Shown piece by piece: positions 1 through 7,946 of a DNA stretch of 64,000 nt. The notes beneath the pieces were generated by a model. That model saw nothing but the letters and a program-made list of their open reading frames with translations. It had not been told where the DNA came from and made no database searches. Source of the DNA: Richelia sp. CSU_2_1. Lineage in GTDB: Bacteria; Cyanobacteriota; Cyanobacteriia; Cyanobacteriales; Microcoleaceae. Numbering within the stretch: the first letter of the stretch is position 1; every line of letters begins with the position of its first letter. The stretch spans positions 1 to 64,000 of the forward strand of contig JAAUPF010000011.1 in assembly GCA_012034575.1 (NCBI GenBank), given 5' to 3'. A program made the position numbers and the translations under genes.

Positions 1-554
1 AAGGTTTGATTCCGATGCGTCCCGAAGATGAGGAATTGAAGGAGGGAATTGAAGAGTTTAAGAAACTGTTCGATTATTTAGCAACTTTGCCCAGCTATCA
101 AAGGATTGAAAGTGGGGAATCAACGGCCGAATTGCGCCGATTTAGTTTTGAAAAACCTGGCGGCGAGGGAAATGTTTTGTTCCGCCCAGTCGGTCAAATT
201 GCTTTAGCTAATGCTTTAGGGATTCTCGCATTTAGAAAGCAACTTTCGCTAAAATCAATTTTTGAAAAACTCCGCAGGTACGATGTTGATGAAGGATTCA
301 GTCACATGGAAAATTCCGAGTCAGCTTGGTACGGGATTTTGTACGATCCGAACAAAAAGCGGATGCTGGTTTCTGGAAGGGAGTTAGCCTCGAAGTTAAT
401 TGTATATTTGGTAGCGGGAATTGAGGACGATATGGATCGAGCTCATTTGCGGCAAGCGGTGGCCCAAGCGAGAACTTTTGAGGGGAAAGCTATTAGTTTT
501 AATGGCAGGTTTGTGCGGCCGCAAGAGGTGGGATTGCCGCAGGTTCTGAGTTAG
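1..554 (+). CDS. DGQHR/DndB-like protein, C-terminal part (runs off left edge)
   Basis: The frame is open to the first base of the window, so this is the C-terminal ~184 residues of a longer protein; the TTG at 6 is probably not the start. The fragment is soluble, with alternating acidic and basic helices and a segment reading GEGNVLFRPVGQIALANAL that resembles the 'LFRP.G' stretch of DGQHR-domain proteins, the family that includes DndB, regulator of DNA phosphorothioation loci. That assignment rests on memory of the family, not a search, and the DGQHR motif itself would lie upstream. The gene converges on the minus-strand cluster that begins 29 bases beyond its stop, and that cluster contains DndD-like and Dnd-associated genes, which supports the call. 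Alternative: a ParB/DGQHR protein of another modification system such as Dpd. Confidence 0.5.
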   Translation, partial: GLIPMRPEDEELKEGIEEFKKLFDYLATLPSYQRIESGESTAELRRFSFEKPGGEGNVLFRPVGQIALANALGILAFRKQLSLKSIFEKLRRYDVDEGFSHMENSESAWYGILYDPNKKRMLVSGRELASKLIVYLVAGIEDDMDRAHLRQAVAQARTFEGKAISFNGRFVRPQEVGLPQVLS

Positions 555-582
555 CAGCGAAGCTCCATAGTACATTAGTGAA

Positions 583-987
583 CTATTGGCTAATAATTTT
601 ACGGATATCATCTTGGATTTGAACACCAGTTTTTCCTTGCCATCTTTCTTTCAACAGCTTCAGTCCAGCTTCGGCATATTGCATTACAATTTCCAAAACT
701 TCCCTGCTATCTTTGGGCTCTGGTTTACCATTGCGTTTTTGAACAGTATGGACACCCGCCTCAAGTGCAAGGCGGACATCTTCGTCTACAATGCCCATAT
801 AGACTAGATCCTGACGACCGCGAGGTAGAACTGGGGAAATCTCCACATTATTTTTGAGGGCGTAAGCTGCTGCAAAGACATAAGCATCTACCATACGACC
901 AAATGCGCCGTTATTTTTGAGTGTGTCGAGATAACCCTTTGCTTCTGGAGTCGGGCGAATTGTTGCTTGAGGGTCTAGATGTTTCAT
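583..987 (-). CDS. Dnd-associated protein 4-like small protein (cassette B)
   Basis: A 134-residue, mostly helical protein. Its first half contains GAFGRMVDAYVFAAAYALK, which matches the pattern seen at 7050-7520 (GPFQTYADVIAFAAALGNK) and recalls the 'DNA phosphorothioation-associated protein 4' family. Both copies then have a helical segment ending in a YAEAGLKLL/YANGGLEIL motif followed by a basic stretch, so I infer they are distant paralogues. The ATG overlaps the stop of the upstream ATPase gene by four bases (ATGA), so the two are translationally coupled, and it is the last gene of a four-gene operon. No catalytic motif is visible; a structural or DNA-binding role beside the ATPase is a guess. 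Confidence 0.6.
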   Translation of the reverse strand: MKHLDPQATIRPTPEAKGYLDTLKNNGAFGRMVDAYVFAAAYALKNNVEISPVLPRGRQDLVYMGIVDEDVRLALEAGVHTVQKRNGKPEPKDSREVLEIVMQYAEAGLKLLKERWQGKTGVQIQDDIRKIISQ

Positions 988-2915
988 TCTGCCACCTCCA
1001 CTGTGGAAGCGTCTTCAGTTGCACCCAGCCGTTTGATTTTGAGAATTCCCGTAACATGAGATCGCACACCTTGCAACAAATAATCTGGGAAATCGCGGTC
1101 TGTTGCTAGGACTATCACCTGTGAAGGAAGATCGGGAAGTGCATTAATCAGGTTTCTCTGATGGCCGGTATCGAGATGACCAAATGGGGTATCCATAATT
1201 AATGGTGCAGCCGTACCTGATTCTAGATTCAACCCAGCAATAAAGGCAAATGCAAGCGCTTCTTTTTCACCAGCACTTAAGGTTTCTGGATTGATAATTT
1301 CACCAATTGCATTTTTTATCCCTAGTGTATAGTCTTCCCTAATTTCTACTCCTACGTACTCCTGCGGCTTGTTGGTAACGCTGCGAAGTATCTGGGATGT
1401 ACGCTCTTCAATTGTTTTCTTGCGCTCTGTAATGCGCCACTCAATCAACTCTTTTGCTGCCTGATGAAGACCATGAGCCAGAGTAACTTGGCGAGCGAGA
1501 TTAGCCGTTTCTTCGTTGCAACTGGCTAATTTTTCCATCTCCCGACGCAGCTCGTTTTCTTGTTGCAACAAAACATCGCTCTCCCCCTTTAAACGATCTA
1601 TTTTCTGTTGGTGTTCTCTGACTTTTTGTTGGGCTTCACTAACTTTTTTCCAAATGTCTTCCGCTTCTTCCTGATTTAATCCCTGTGTTTCTTTTTTCAA
1701 GCGATCGGCTGCTTTCTCAATTTGATCCAGTTCTTCGCGCAAGCGATCGCGTCTCGACAAAAGTGAGTCAAAGTTGGGAGTTTGAAAGCGGGAAAGAGCC
1801 ACAAGTCGATCGCGCAAATCATCCTGCTGCAAGGCATCTTTAGTCTTATTGGCACCGCTCATTTCCAATCGTTGAAGTTCCTGAAGAATATATTGACGCG
1901 AACTTTCATCAATACAGCGACCGCACACACAGGCCTCCGATTCAAGTATTTCCCTAAGTTGGGAAATAGAACCTGAACGTCGTGCAGTAATCAGTGTAGT
2001 GCTTTGCATATCCTCTGCAACTCCGCGAACAAATTCAATCAGTAGTGGAATAGGCGCTTGTTCTAAACCTTTTTCAACCAGCTTTTTTGCTTCGCTCCAA
2101 TCTTCCTGTTTGCGTGATTTGTTGCTCTCCAAATTATTCATATCTTTTAACTTGTCGCGCAACTCTTCAATCTGACTTGCTCGTTCTTCCGTTCCCTTGC
2201 GAATTTCGATCGCAGCCTGATACTCTTCCTTTGCCTTTTGGAATTGCTCTTTTTTAATCTCGATCTTTTCTTGAACCTCTTCTAACTTGCTCGTTACTTG
2301 ATTGAGTGACTCGTTAATTGAGGCTGCCTCCTTCAGTCTTTTTTCAATTGAGCGCAGCGCGCGTTCTGAATCTTCACGCAGGTTTCTTAACTCAGGGATG
2401 CCCAGAATTCGCTCGATCGCATCCAGGGTTTCTTTCGTATGGAGGCGTTGGGCATAACGTTTTATTTCCACACCATCGAAAAAAAAGAAATCCTTACACG
2501 CTCTGGGCAAAAGTTCCTCAATGCGTTCGCGAGAGTCAGCTTGATGAATACCGTTTTTCTGGACAATCGCTTCACTTGTTTGAGCAGAAGCAGTTATTCC
2601 GCGCACCACTCTCTTAGCTGTACGACTAATGTCATAAATATCACCGTTGCGATCGAATTTAAGTTGTACACACAGTTCTAAATTAGGGTCTTTCTTTAAG
2701 ACAATACGATTAAAGCTATCAAGTAATGCCGAGGACTTAAGTTCATCACCCCCGTAGAGGCACCATTGGATAGCTTCTAGAATAGATGTCTTACCAAATC
2801 CATTCTGACCGAAAACTATCCAAATGTGCTGTTGGGTATCGAGGTTAAATTCGATTTCCTCATTTTGATAGCACTTCCAGTTTTTTAGACGGATACTTTT
2901 CAGCTTAAGTGCCAT
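984..2915 (-). CDS. DndD-like SMC/Rad50-type ATPase (cassette B)
   Basis: About 643 residues from the chosen ATG at 2915 (MALKLKSIRLKNW). An in-frame ATG three codons upstream is possible, but spacing from the weak TTGAGA site favours 2915. Visible features in order: an N-terminal ABC-type Walker A (FGQNGFGKTSILEAI), the FFFFDGVEIKR stretch typical of DndD/RecF-like ATPases, a long coiled coil broken near the middle by a Rad50-like cysteine turn (ACVCGRC), a second coiled coil, then the signature LSAGEKEAL and a Walker B/D-loop IMDTPFGHLD near the C terminus. This is the layout of DndD-type ATPases, which work on DNA with the sulfur-modification or restriction machinery. It lies between a small helical protein upstream and a Dnd-associated-4-like gene downstream. 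It could also be a generic AAA_23 defence ATPase. Confidence 0.75.
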   Translation of the reverse strand: MALKLKSIRLKNWKCYQNEEIEFNLDTQQHIWIVFGQNGFGKTSILEAIQWCLYGGDELKSSALLDSFNRIVLKKDPNLELCVQLKFDRNGDIYDISRTAKRVVRGITASAQTSEAIVQKNGIHQADSRERIEELLPRACKDFFFFDGVEIKRYAQRLHTKETLDAIERILGIPELRNLREDSERALRSIEKRLKEAASINESLNQVTSKLEEVQEKIEIKKEQFQKAKEEYQAAIEIRKGTEERASQIEELRDKLKDMNNLESNKSRKQEDWSEAKKLVEKGLEQAPIPLLIEFVRGVAEDMQSTTLITARRSGSISQLREILESEACVCGRCIDESSRQYILQELQRLEMSGANKTKDALQQDDLRDRLVALSRFQTPNFDSLLSRRDRLREELDQIEKAADRLKKETQGLNQEEAEDIWKKVSEAQQKVREHQQKIDRLKGESDVLLQQENELRREMEKLASCNEETANLARQVTLAHGLHQAAKELIEWRITERKKTIEERTSQILRSVTNKPQEYVGVEIREDYTLGIKNAIGEIINPETLSAGEKEALAFAFIAGLNLESGTAAPLIMDTPFGHLDTGHQRNLINALPDLPSQVIVLATDRDFPDYLLQGVRSHVTGILKIKRLGATEDASTVEVAE

Positions 2916-2931
2916 AATTATCATTCTCAAT

Positions 2932-3096
2932 TCATGAATTTGGTGAATCAGCGTACCGTTCAATCATTGTTATTAAAATAGGAACCATCCTGCGCTTTTG
3001 CAAGACAACCTTTTCTTTTTCCTGCTGAATAGCCTCTTTTAGTAATTGTTCCGGGATTTTATATTTAGCCACCAGTTCTTGCAGCTTTTCTTCCAT
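2932..3096 (-). CDS. Small helical protein, 'DNA modification system-associated' type (cassette B)
   Basis: A 54-residue protein beginning MEEKLQELVAKYKIPEQLL and ending MIERYADSPNS. It fills exactly the space between the helicase (stop 17 bases upstream) and the ATPase start, and has a clear ribosome site (AAGGAG, seven bases before the ATG). The core pattern, a hydrophobic helix with EKEKVVLQKRR, matches the C-terminal part of the 103-residue protein at 10835-11143 (EIEKDKLYMKSPR) and recalls small proteins annotated as associated with DNA modification systems. The conserved position directly before a DndD-like ATPase in both cassettes argues that it is a real gene and perhaps a subunit of that ATPase. 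No catalytic residues are evident. Confidence 0.65.
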   Translation of the reverse strand: MEEKLQELVAKYKIPEQLLKEAIQQEKEKVVLQKRRMVPILITMIERYADSPNS

Positions 3097-3112
3097 TTGC
3101 TCTCCTTTATTC

Positions 3113-5242
3113 CTACATTAAATCTGAATGGGTAATTCCATAGGGTGCAAGCTCATCTACAAGTTTTGTGATGAGTGACATCCGATTGCGTGCAGCACGG
3201 GCAAACAGAATTACCCGTTTAATTTCAGATGCAATCGGTTCGACTAACGAATCACCTAGTGGAGGAACGACAACAACATCGACAACTTTTGCGAGCGCTT
3301 TTTTGGATGCAGCGCGGAGAACTCTGCCACGTCGCTGGATAAACTGCCGTTCAGATGTGTCGCTTGCCAGGATAATGGCAAGGTCAGCCGCTGGAATATC
3401 TATTCCTTCATCTAAGCATTTTACAGCAACGAGAGCATCAAAGTTGCCACGGGCAAATTCAGACAAGAGATGTTTGCGATTAACATCATCTGAGGAATAT
3501 CGTGCAATGCGGAAGCCGCGCTGGGCCAGTAGACGACTTACTTCTGTAGCTTGTGCTATATCAGCACAGTAAATCATGCCTGTGCGCGGTGGATAATCGC
3601 TGAGAATGCGGCCGAGTGCCGTGAGTTTTGATGCAGCAGATTTGATGATACGAGAGCGCTGAATAGTCAGACGTTTTGCTTGAGCGATCGCATCTTCTTC
3701 TTTATTATTGAGTAAACGACCTATCTTGGTTGTTAAGTTTGTAAATTTAGCATACTCACTACCCGTCAACGGCGTGATATATACCTGATAATCATACTCG
3801 CAAAGAATGCCCGCCTCGATCGCCTGTTCTAATGTAAATTCATAGACAACTCCGCCAAAATATTCCAGCACTAATTCTGTACCTTCTTCATCGTAAGCAC
3901 GCATAGGAGTAGCAGAAAGACCGAGGCGATACTGGAAGTCATCTCTGAGAATGCGTCTGTAGATAGCTGCACCTGTAGCGTGAACTTCATCAGCAATTAG
4001 CAAAGAACGAGGTGGTAAACCTCCAGCATCAGCAATTAGAGTAGTTACCTTGGATTTTGAAAATTCGCTGTAGCTGCCAACCACTATAATAGGAAGTAGT
4101 TCGCTAGACAACTCTCGGCTGTTTGCCAAACGGAGTTTCCGAAAAAGTGACTCCATCCAAAGTGTTGCGGTGCCTGTAGCAATCAATGGGGATCGAAATG
4201 TTGTCCTATTTGCCAGCTCGTCAACCCATTGCTGTACGATTTCGTTTGTTGGAGCGCCAATAACAATAACATTAATATTTTCAATACTGGCTGCACAAGC
4301 TAATCCTGTTATCGTCTTTCCGGCCCCAGTTGCCATAGATAAAATTCCACAATTATTAGCCGATTGCCAAGCGTTAAGTGCATCAACTTGCCGCAACCTT
4401 AGCTCTACTTTTAGAGAGTTATTCAATGGAAAGCTGGGATTTTGACACTCAGTTTGATTAACTCGATCGTTATTATGACCGTAACTACTGCCTTGTTCAG
4501 CTAACCTCTTAGATTTTCTGGTCTTGTTGATTTCAGGTTCGATCGCGACAGGTCGATCGGGACACAGGCGCAAGAGCTCTCGCGCCGCCGCTTCGGGAAA
4601 CTCCATTACCTCCACATTCGGCGTCTCGTTCTCCCACAACTTCTGAAAATTTTCGGCTTTTTTTAATGCCCGTTCTCTCACTCCCAGATGCCAGGAACAA
4701 AAGACATCAATACATTCAAAATTGTCAATTAAAGCAGTTGAACTTTCGTTAGCAGAACCTGTAAAAGCAATAATATTGTTTTCCCGATCGCCAAAGAGCC
4801 CTAATTTTTCGTGATAAATGCCTTGGCGGCGAATCTCTTTAGTAACAGCCAGTTTGATTTCGAGGATATTTTGGCTCAACAACCAAGCCAAACAAGCCAA
4901 GCGATCGCGCACAATGTCCTCAAATTCTTTATCTAATTCTTGCTGCAGTGCACTGACAATAACCTCTTCTTTTTGTCGCATTCCTTGCTCGATAGCCTCT
5001 GCATCCGTTTCCGACAAATAAGGAGAAGCTACTAACTGCATCTTGCCGCCAACTCGAATCAATGCAGTCAATCCTTTGGCGGCGGCGGCCATTGAAGTGC
5101 TGGAAAAAAAACCTACAGCTCGCTTGTAGACTGTAGCTTTTTCCAAACAAGGAATGTAAAATTCTTGGATTAGATCGCAGCGATCGCTCCGGTACTCATC
5201 TTGAATCGCTAAATCTCTCAAGCTCAACGCCGCACCCCCCAA
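3113..5242 (-). CDS. PLD-like nuclease / SF2 DEAD-DEAH helicase fusion (cassette B)
   Basis: 709 residues. The N-terminal ~200 form a phospholipase-D-like domain with one HxK...D type motif (YHEKLGLFGD) followed by FTGSANES, the arrangement of PLD-family nucleases. After a charged linker (~230-275) comes a superfamily-2 helicase with Walker A MATGAGKT, DEVH box (LIADEVHATG), motif III SATP, and motif VI QFIQRRGRVLRA near residue 615. The helicase half resembles the stand-alone helicase at 11414-12817 (same SATP, RCLDEG/KCLDEG and QFIQRRGR blocks), a family annotated as restriction enzyme of phosphorothioation systems. Inference: a DNA-cleaving and unwinding effector. No ATG lies near the N terminus; a TTG at 5242 or just inside it must serve. 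First gene of the cassette B operon. Confidence 0.8.
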   Translation of the reverse strand: MGGAALSLRDLAIQDEYRSDRCDLIQEFYIPCLEKATVYKRAVGFFSSTSMAAAAKGLTALIRVGGKMQLVASPYLSETDAEAIEQGMRQKEEVIVSALQQELDKEFEDIVRDRLACLAWLLSQNILEIKLAVTKEIRRQGIYHEKLGLFGDRENNIIAFTGSANESSTALIDNFECIDVFCSWHLGVRERALKKAENFQKLWENETPNVEVMEFPEAAARELLRLCPDRPVAIEPEINKTRKSKRLAEQGSSYGHNNDRVNQTECQNPSFPLNNSLKVELRLRQVDALNAWQSANNCGILSMATGAGKTITGLACAASIENINVIVIGAPTNEIVQQWVDELANRTTFRSPLIATGTATLWMESLFRKLRLANSRELSSELLPIIVVGSYSEFSKSKVTTLIADAGGLPPRSLLIADEVHATGAAIYRRILRDDFQYRLGLSATPMRAYDEEGTELVLEYFGGVVYEFTLEQAIEAGILCEYDYQVYITPLTGSEYAKFTNLTTKIGRLLNNKEEDAIAQAKRLTIQRSRIIKSAASKLTALGRILSDYPPRTGMIYCADIAQATEVSRLLAQRGFRIARYSSDDVNRKHLLSEFARGNFDALVAVKCLDEGIDIPAADLAIILASDTSERQFIQRRGRVLRAASKKALAKVVDVVVVPPLGDSLVEPIASEIKRVILFARAARNRMSLITKLVDELAPYGITHSDLM

Positions 5243-5387
5243 ATGCCAGCTATTTTTTATAGTATAGAGTAATTCTTACCATCGGGCAAAACTTAATAAA
5301 ATGAGTTCGGCAGCGCGCCAACCCTCGGATGCCACTGCCTTTAAAACCGAACTTGATATTTACCTTTCAATTTAGATGTCTTAATTA

Positions 5388-5744
5388 TCATTGTTTTCGC
5401 TCGCGAAAGCTATCGATAACTTCTTGTATTTCTTCTACCGCAACCGTTTCTTGCTCTGATTTGGCATAGATAATAAGTAAGATGAAACAAGTGCTTGATG
5501 TAACTTGATAAATAATGCGATAGCCTCCGCTTTTCCCTTTACCGATGTCGCTGTTTTTGACTCTTTCTTTGAAGACGGTATAACCCGTACCAGAAATGCG
5601 ATCGCCCGGACATTCACCTGCTTGCAACTGCTGTAAAAGGGGTTGCAAGTCGCTTTGAATCTGGCGATAGCGTTTTGCAAGGGTTCGGAGTTGTCGCTTG
5701 AATCGATCTGCAAATAGAACTTCGATATTGGGTGTTTCAGACAT
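5388..5744 (-). CDS. RelE/ParE-family toxin
   Basis: A 118-residue protein of the RelE/ParE fold. It has a basic N-terminal helix pair (DRFKRQLRTLAKRYRQI), a central GYRIIYQV strand typical of the family, and a hydrophobic strand before a YAKSEQE turn. Family members are mRNA interferases or gyrase inhibitors; which applies here cannot be told from sequence. The ATG overlaps the end of the antitoxin gene by eight bases (ATGTCTGA), the usual coupling of type II modules, with antitoxin first. The same junction recurs at 19290, where only a toxin remnant is left. The pair sits between the two Dnd-like cassettes and probably stabilises the island. Confidence 0.85.
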   Translation of the reverse strand: MSETPNIEVLFADRFKRQLRTLAKRYRQIQSDLQPLLQQLQAGECPGDRISGTGYTVFKERVKNSDIGKGKSGGYRIIYQVTSSTCFILLIIYAKSEQETVAVEEIQEVIDSFRERKQ

Positions 5745-5973
5745 CTATACCATCCCAAAGTTCTGCGATGGGGTGAACTTTGCCGTCTTCTACTTCCTGA
5801 AGCGCAATCCGCAGGCTGTTGAGAATATCTTCTTTTGATAATTCTTCTTCGTCTTCTTGAAACAGTTGGCTTAGGGATTGCAAAATCAGGATTTCGATCG
5901 GCAGGTTGAGTTGGCTAGCTTTCTCAATAAGCTGCTGTTCTAAGCGATCGGGAATGGTAAGGATAATTTGCAT
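5737..5973 (-). CDS. Type II antitoxin partner of RelE-type toxin
   Basis: A 78-residue acidic protein. It starts with a short strand-turn segment (MQIILTIPDRLEQQL), followed by helices and an acidic stretch (EDEEELSKEDIL), and ends in HPIAELWDGIDV. The same ending (VAQIWEGIDDV) is found in the antitoxin at 19055-19297, so this C-terminal block likely contacts the toxin. It overlaps the downstream toxin gene by eight bases. The N-terminal part is probably the DNA-binding and dimerisation region that autoregulates the pair (family expectation, not seen directly). No operator could be identified in the 41-base gap before the nuclease-fold gene upstream. Confidence 0.8.
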   Translation of the reverse strand: MQIILTIPDRLEQQLIEKASQLNLPIEILILQSLSQLFQEDEEELSKEDILNSLRIALQEVEDGKVHPIAELWDGIDV

Positions 5974-6014
5974 GAGGTTTGGCTCTAACTTTTAATATTA
6001 TACACTAATCTTCC

Positions 6015-7040
6015 TCATTTTACCGCACTCAATAAAACCAATTCCGCTGCTACAGGCAAGTGATCTGACTCCGCCGCCTCTAAAACCAAACTCGATCGAG
6101 CATCCCAATCTTTTGAATGCCAAATATAATCTATTCTGCACACCGGATAGGATAATTTCATATTAATCCTTTTGGCAAAGAAACCGTGAGGCCAGGTAAA
6201 ACCAAATCCCAACCCAGATTTTAGGAAAGCATCTTGCAAAACTTGCTGTACGCTGTAATAGTCTTGAGTTTCGTCTGTCATGTTAAAATCACCCGCGACA
6301 ATTACTGGCAAAGTTTCTCGCTGAATTCGCTCTACTAAATCTTGAATTTCTGGAGTGCGTTTGTCATATTTATAAACGGGGATTTTGATAAATTTCAAGA
6401 ATTTATATATTCTAAACCACGGCCCGGTAGCTTGCATATTGTAAATAACTATTTCTCGTTCTTGAAATTTCATTATGGCCCGCTGTTGCGTTTCTCGATG
6501 ATTTGCTAAGTGCAATATTTCGCTGGATACAATTGGATATTTACTGAGAATGCCTACAGGTGGAGTACCAATTTGATAAGGATATTCTGCTTTTAACATT
6601 CTGAAAGCTCTGAGGGTGTGTTTGCGAACGATTTCTTGTAAAAATATAATATCTGGTTGCTCTCTCTCTATCAATTTAACTATGGTTGGCGACTGGGTTG
6701 CATACCAACCAACATTGTGAGATAAAATTTTGAGGCTGGGGGGCGAACCTGCAATACTTGTTGTTTCGGGAGAAAAGTATTTGAGGTGCAGCCAACTCAA
6801 GAGTAAAATACAGGCAATTGATGAAATAATAGAGAACCAGCGGTTTTTGATAATTAAAAATCCGAGAAATGGCAACAATAAAGTTGGCAAGAAAATTAGG
6901 GGAGAGAAAGTGCCAATTAATGCCACAATCCACAGCCGATCCCAAAAAATCAACCGCAGGATAAAATAGCAGAAAATGAATGCACAATAGCTGCAAGCGA
7001 AAAAACTTACAGCTTGTTTTAAGTATTTGTGAATCATCAT
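6015..7040 (-). CDS. Membrane-anchored endonuclease/exonuclease/phosphatase-fold protein
   Basis: 341 residues. Three hydrophobic segments in the first ~90 residues anchor the protein in the membrane, followed by an EEP (DNase I-like) domain. The domain shows SHNVGWY at its start, a metal-binding glutamate in DIIFLQEIV, a GDFNMTD motif, and the terminal catalytic SDHLPV. Members with this layout are usually annotated as endonuclease/exonuclease/phosphatase family proteins; the substrate could be nucleic acid or a phospholipid head group. The active domain most likely faces the outside, as in related cyanobacterial proteins (inference). It follows the Dnd-associated-4 gene on the same strand with a 10-base gap, so it may be co-transcribed with cassette A. 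Confidence 0.8.
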   Translation of the reverse strand: MMIHKYLKQAVSFFACSYCAFIFCYFILRLIFWDRLWIVALIGTFSPLIFLPTLLLPFLGFLIIKNRWFSIISSIACILLLSWLHLKYFSPETTSIAGSPPSLKILSHNVGWYATQSPTIVKLIEREQPDIIFLQEIVRKHTLRAFRMLKAEYPYQIGTPPVGILSKYPIVSSEILHLANHRETQQRAIMKFQEREIVIYNMQATGPWFRIYKFLKFIKIPVYKYDKRTPEIQDLVERIQRETLPVIVAGDFNMTDETQDYYSVQQVLQDAFLKSGLGFGFTWPHGFFAKRINMKLSYPVCRIDYIWHSKDWDARSSLVLEAAESDHLPVAAELVLLSAVK

Positions 7041-7049
7041 TTAGTTAAC

Positions 7050-7520
7050 TCAAAATAAGAACTTGCTCAAGTCGAATTCTTCATTCGATCGCTCTCGATC
7101 GTCCCTTTCTGCTATTAGAAATAACAACAGTCGATCGGTATAATCCGCTGCACCACGAAACTCTTCTCGCAATATTTCTAGACCGCCATTAGCATATTCT
7201 TCAAAAATTTGCAACCTTTTTGTCTCTAATTCTCCGTCAAGATGGGAGAGAATTTGCGGATTTTTGGTTTCGGCGATCGCAATTAATTTAATAGCTAGAT
7301 CGTAACCTCTAGATACAAAAATATCAACATCTATGGAACCGGGTTCTCGTTTAGAAATTTCCCCCAAGGGCGATCGTTTTTTGCGCTTATTTCCCAGGGC
7401 GGCGGCAAAGGCTATGACATCGGCGTAAGTTTGGAAAGGCCCGCTTTTGTTATCTGATAAAGTTAGGGATTTAACTAACTCGGCTTTATCTTTGGCAATT
7501 CTAATTCTGTTAGAACTCAT
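7050..7520 (-). CDS. DNA phosphorothioation-associated protein 4 (cassette A)
   Basis: 156 residues. The opening, RIRIAKDKAELVKSLT, followed by GPFQTYADVIAFAAALGNKR, is what I recognise as the dnd system-associated protein 4 family. Later parts include an acidic helix (YANGGLEILREEFRG) and a hydrophobic LLLFLIAE segment. The family is found next to dnd genes in many cyanobacteria but has no assigned activity that I know of. It is the presumed paralogue of the 134-residue gene at 583-987. It stands apart from the cassette A ATPase by two inserted genes (Uma2 nuclease and NTP pyrophosphohydrolase) and a repeat-filled spacer. Confidence 0.75.
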   Translation of the reverse strand: MSSNRIRIAKDKAELVKSLTLSDNKSGPFQTYADVIAFAAALGNKRKKRSPLGEISKREPGSIDVDIFVSRGYDLAIKLIAIAETKNPQILSHLDGELETKRLQIFEEYANGGLEILREEFRGAADYTDRLLLFLIAERDDRERSNEEFDLSKFLF

Positions 7521-7539
7521 TTAGATTAGATGGGGAATG

Positions 7540-7632
7540 GGTAATTGGTAACTGTCAACTGTTAACCGCAGATAAGTGCAGATAAACGCGGATAAACGCA
7601 GATAATTTCTTTAACTGTCAACTGTCAACAGC
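7540..7632. repeat. Intergenic short tandem repeats (CAACTGT and GCAGATAA types)
   Basis: The spacer holds an AACTGTCAACTGTTAACC stretch, then four imperfect copies of GCAGATAA(A/G)(C/T)GCG, then TTAACTGTCAACTGTCAACAG. The same two repeat types occur together in reverse order at 10670-10800, 50700-50890, 60640-60740 and 61435-61530, so they form a dispersed composite. The last heptamer supplies the stop codon of the gene that ends at 7625. Confidence 0.85.
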
Positions 7633-7933
7633 ATAATTTTTTGCGCAAACCGCCTCTTGTTTCCCTGCGCTTGGCTTGTGCGTTCAAAACCCGATCGCCC
7701 TTAATTCCATAACTGGCAATCAACGCATCTATTACCTCATATAAATCTGCTAATTCTGTTATCAAATCTTCTCCCTCTGCTTCTGCAACTTCTTTGGCTT
7801 CTTCAATCAATTTTACTCGCAAAGCTTGACAGTATTCTGTATTCGACAAAACAGCAGTTTCGCATTTGCTACCGCTTTGACGGATAATTTCAGGAATGCG
7901 ATCGCGCACTAATTTATTGTACTCTTTACCCAC
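7625..7933 (-). CDS. MazG-like/phosphoribosyl-ATP-pyrophosphohydrolase-fold NTP pyrophosphatase
   Basis: About 102 residues. The start KEYNKLVRDRIPEII and the helical core KLIEEAKEVAEAEGEDLITELADLYEVIDAL match the all-alpha NTP pyrophosphatase fold, with the metal-binding EExxE and ExxD pattern visible (EEAKE, ELADLYE). Such enzymes hydrolyse (d)NTPs to monophosphates; a house-cleaning or nucleotide-depleting defence role is inferred. I prefer the GTG at 7933, eight bases after an AAGGAG site, over the GTG three codons upstream at 7942. The last Cys codon and the TGA stop lie in the adjacent CAACTGT-type repeat, suggesting the 3' end was reshaped by repeat spread. It follows the Uma2 gene closely. 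Confidence 0.8.
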   Translation of the reverse strand: MGKEYNKLVRDRIPEIIRQSGSKCETAVLSNTEYCQALRVKLIEEAKEVAEAEGEDLITELADLYEVIDALIASYGIKGDRVLNAQAKRRETRGGLRKKLCC

Positions 7934-7946
7934 AGCAAACACTCCT

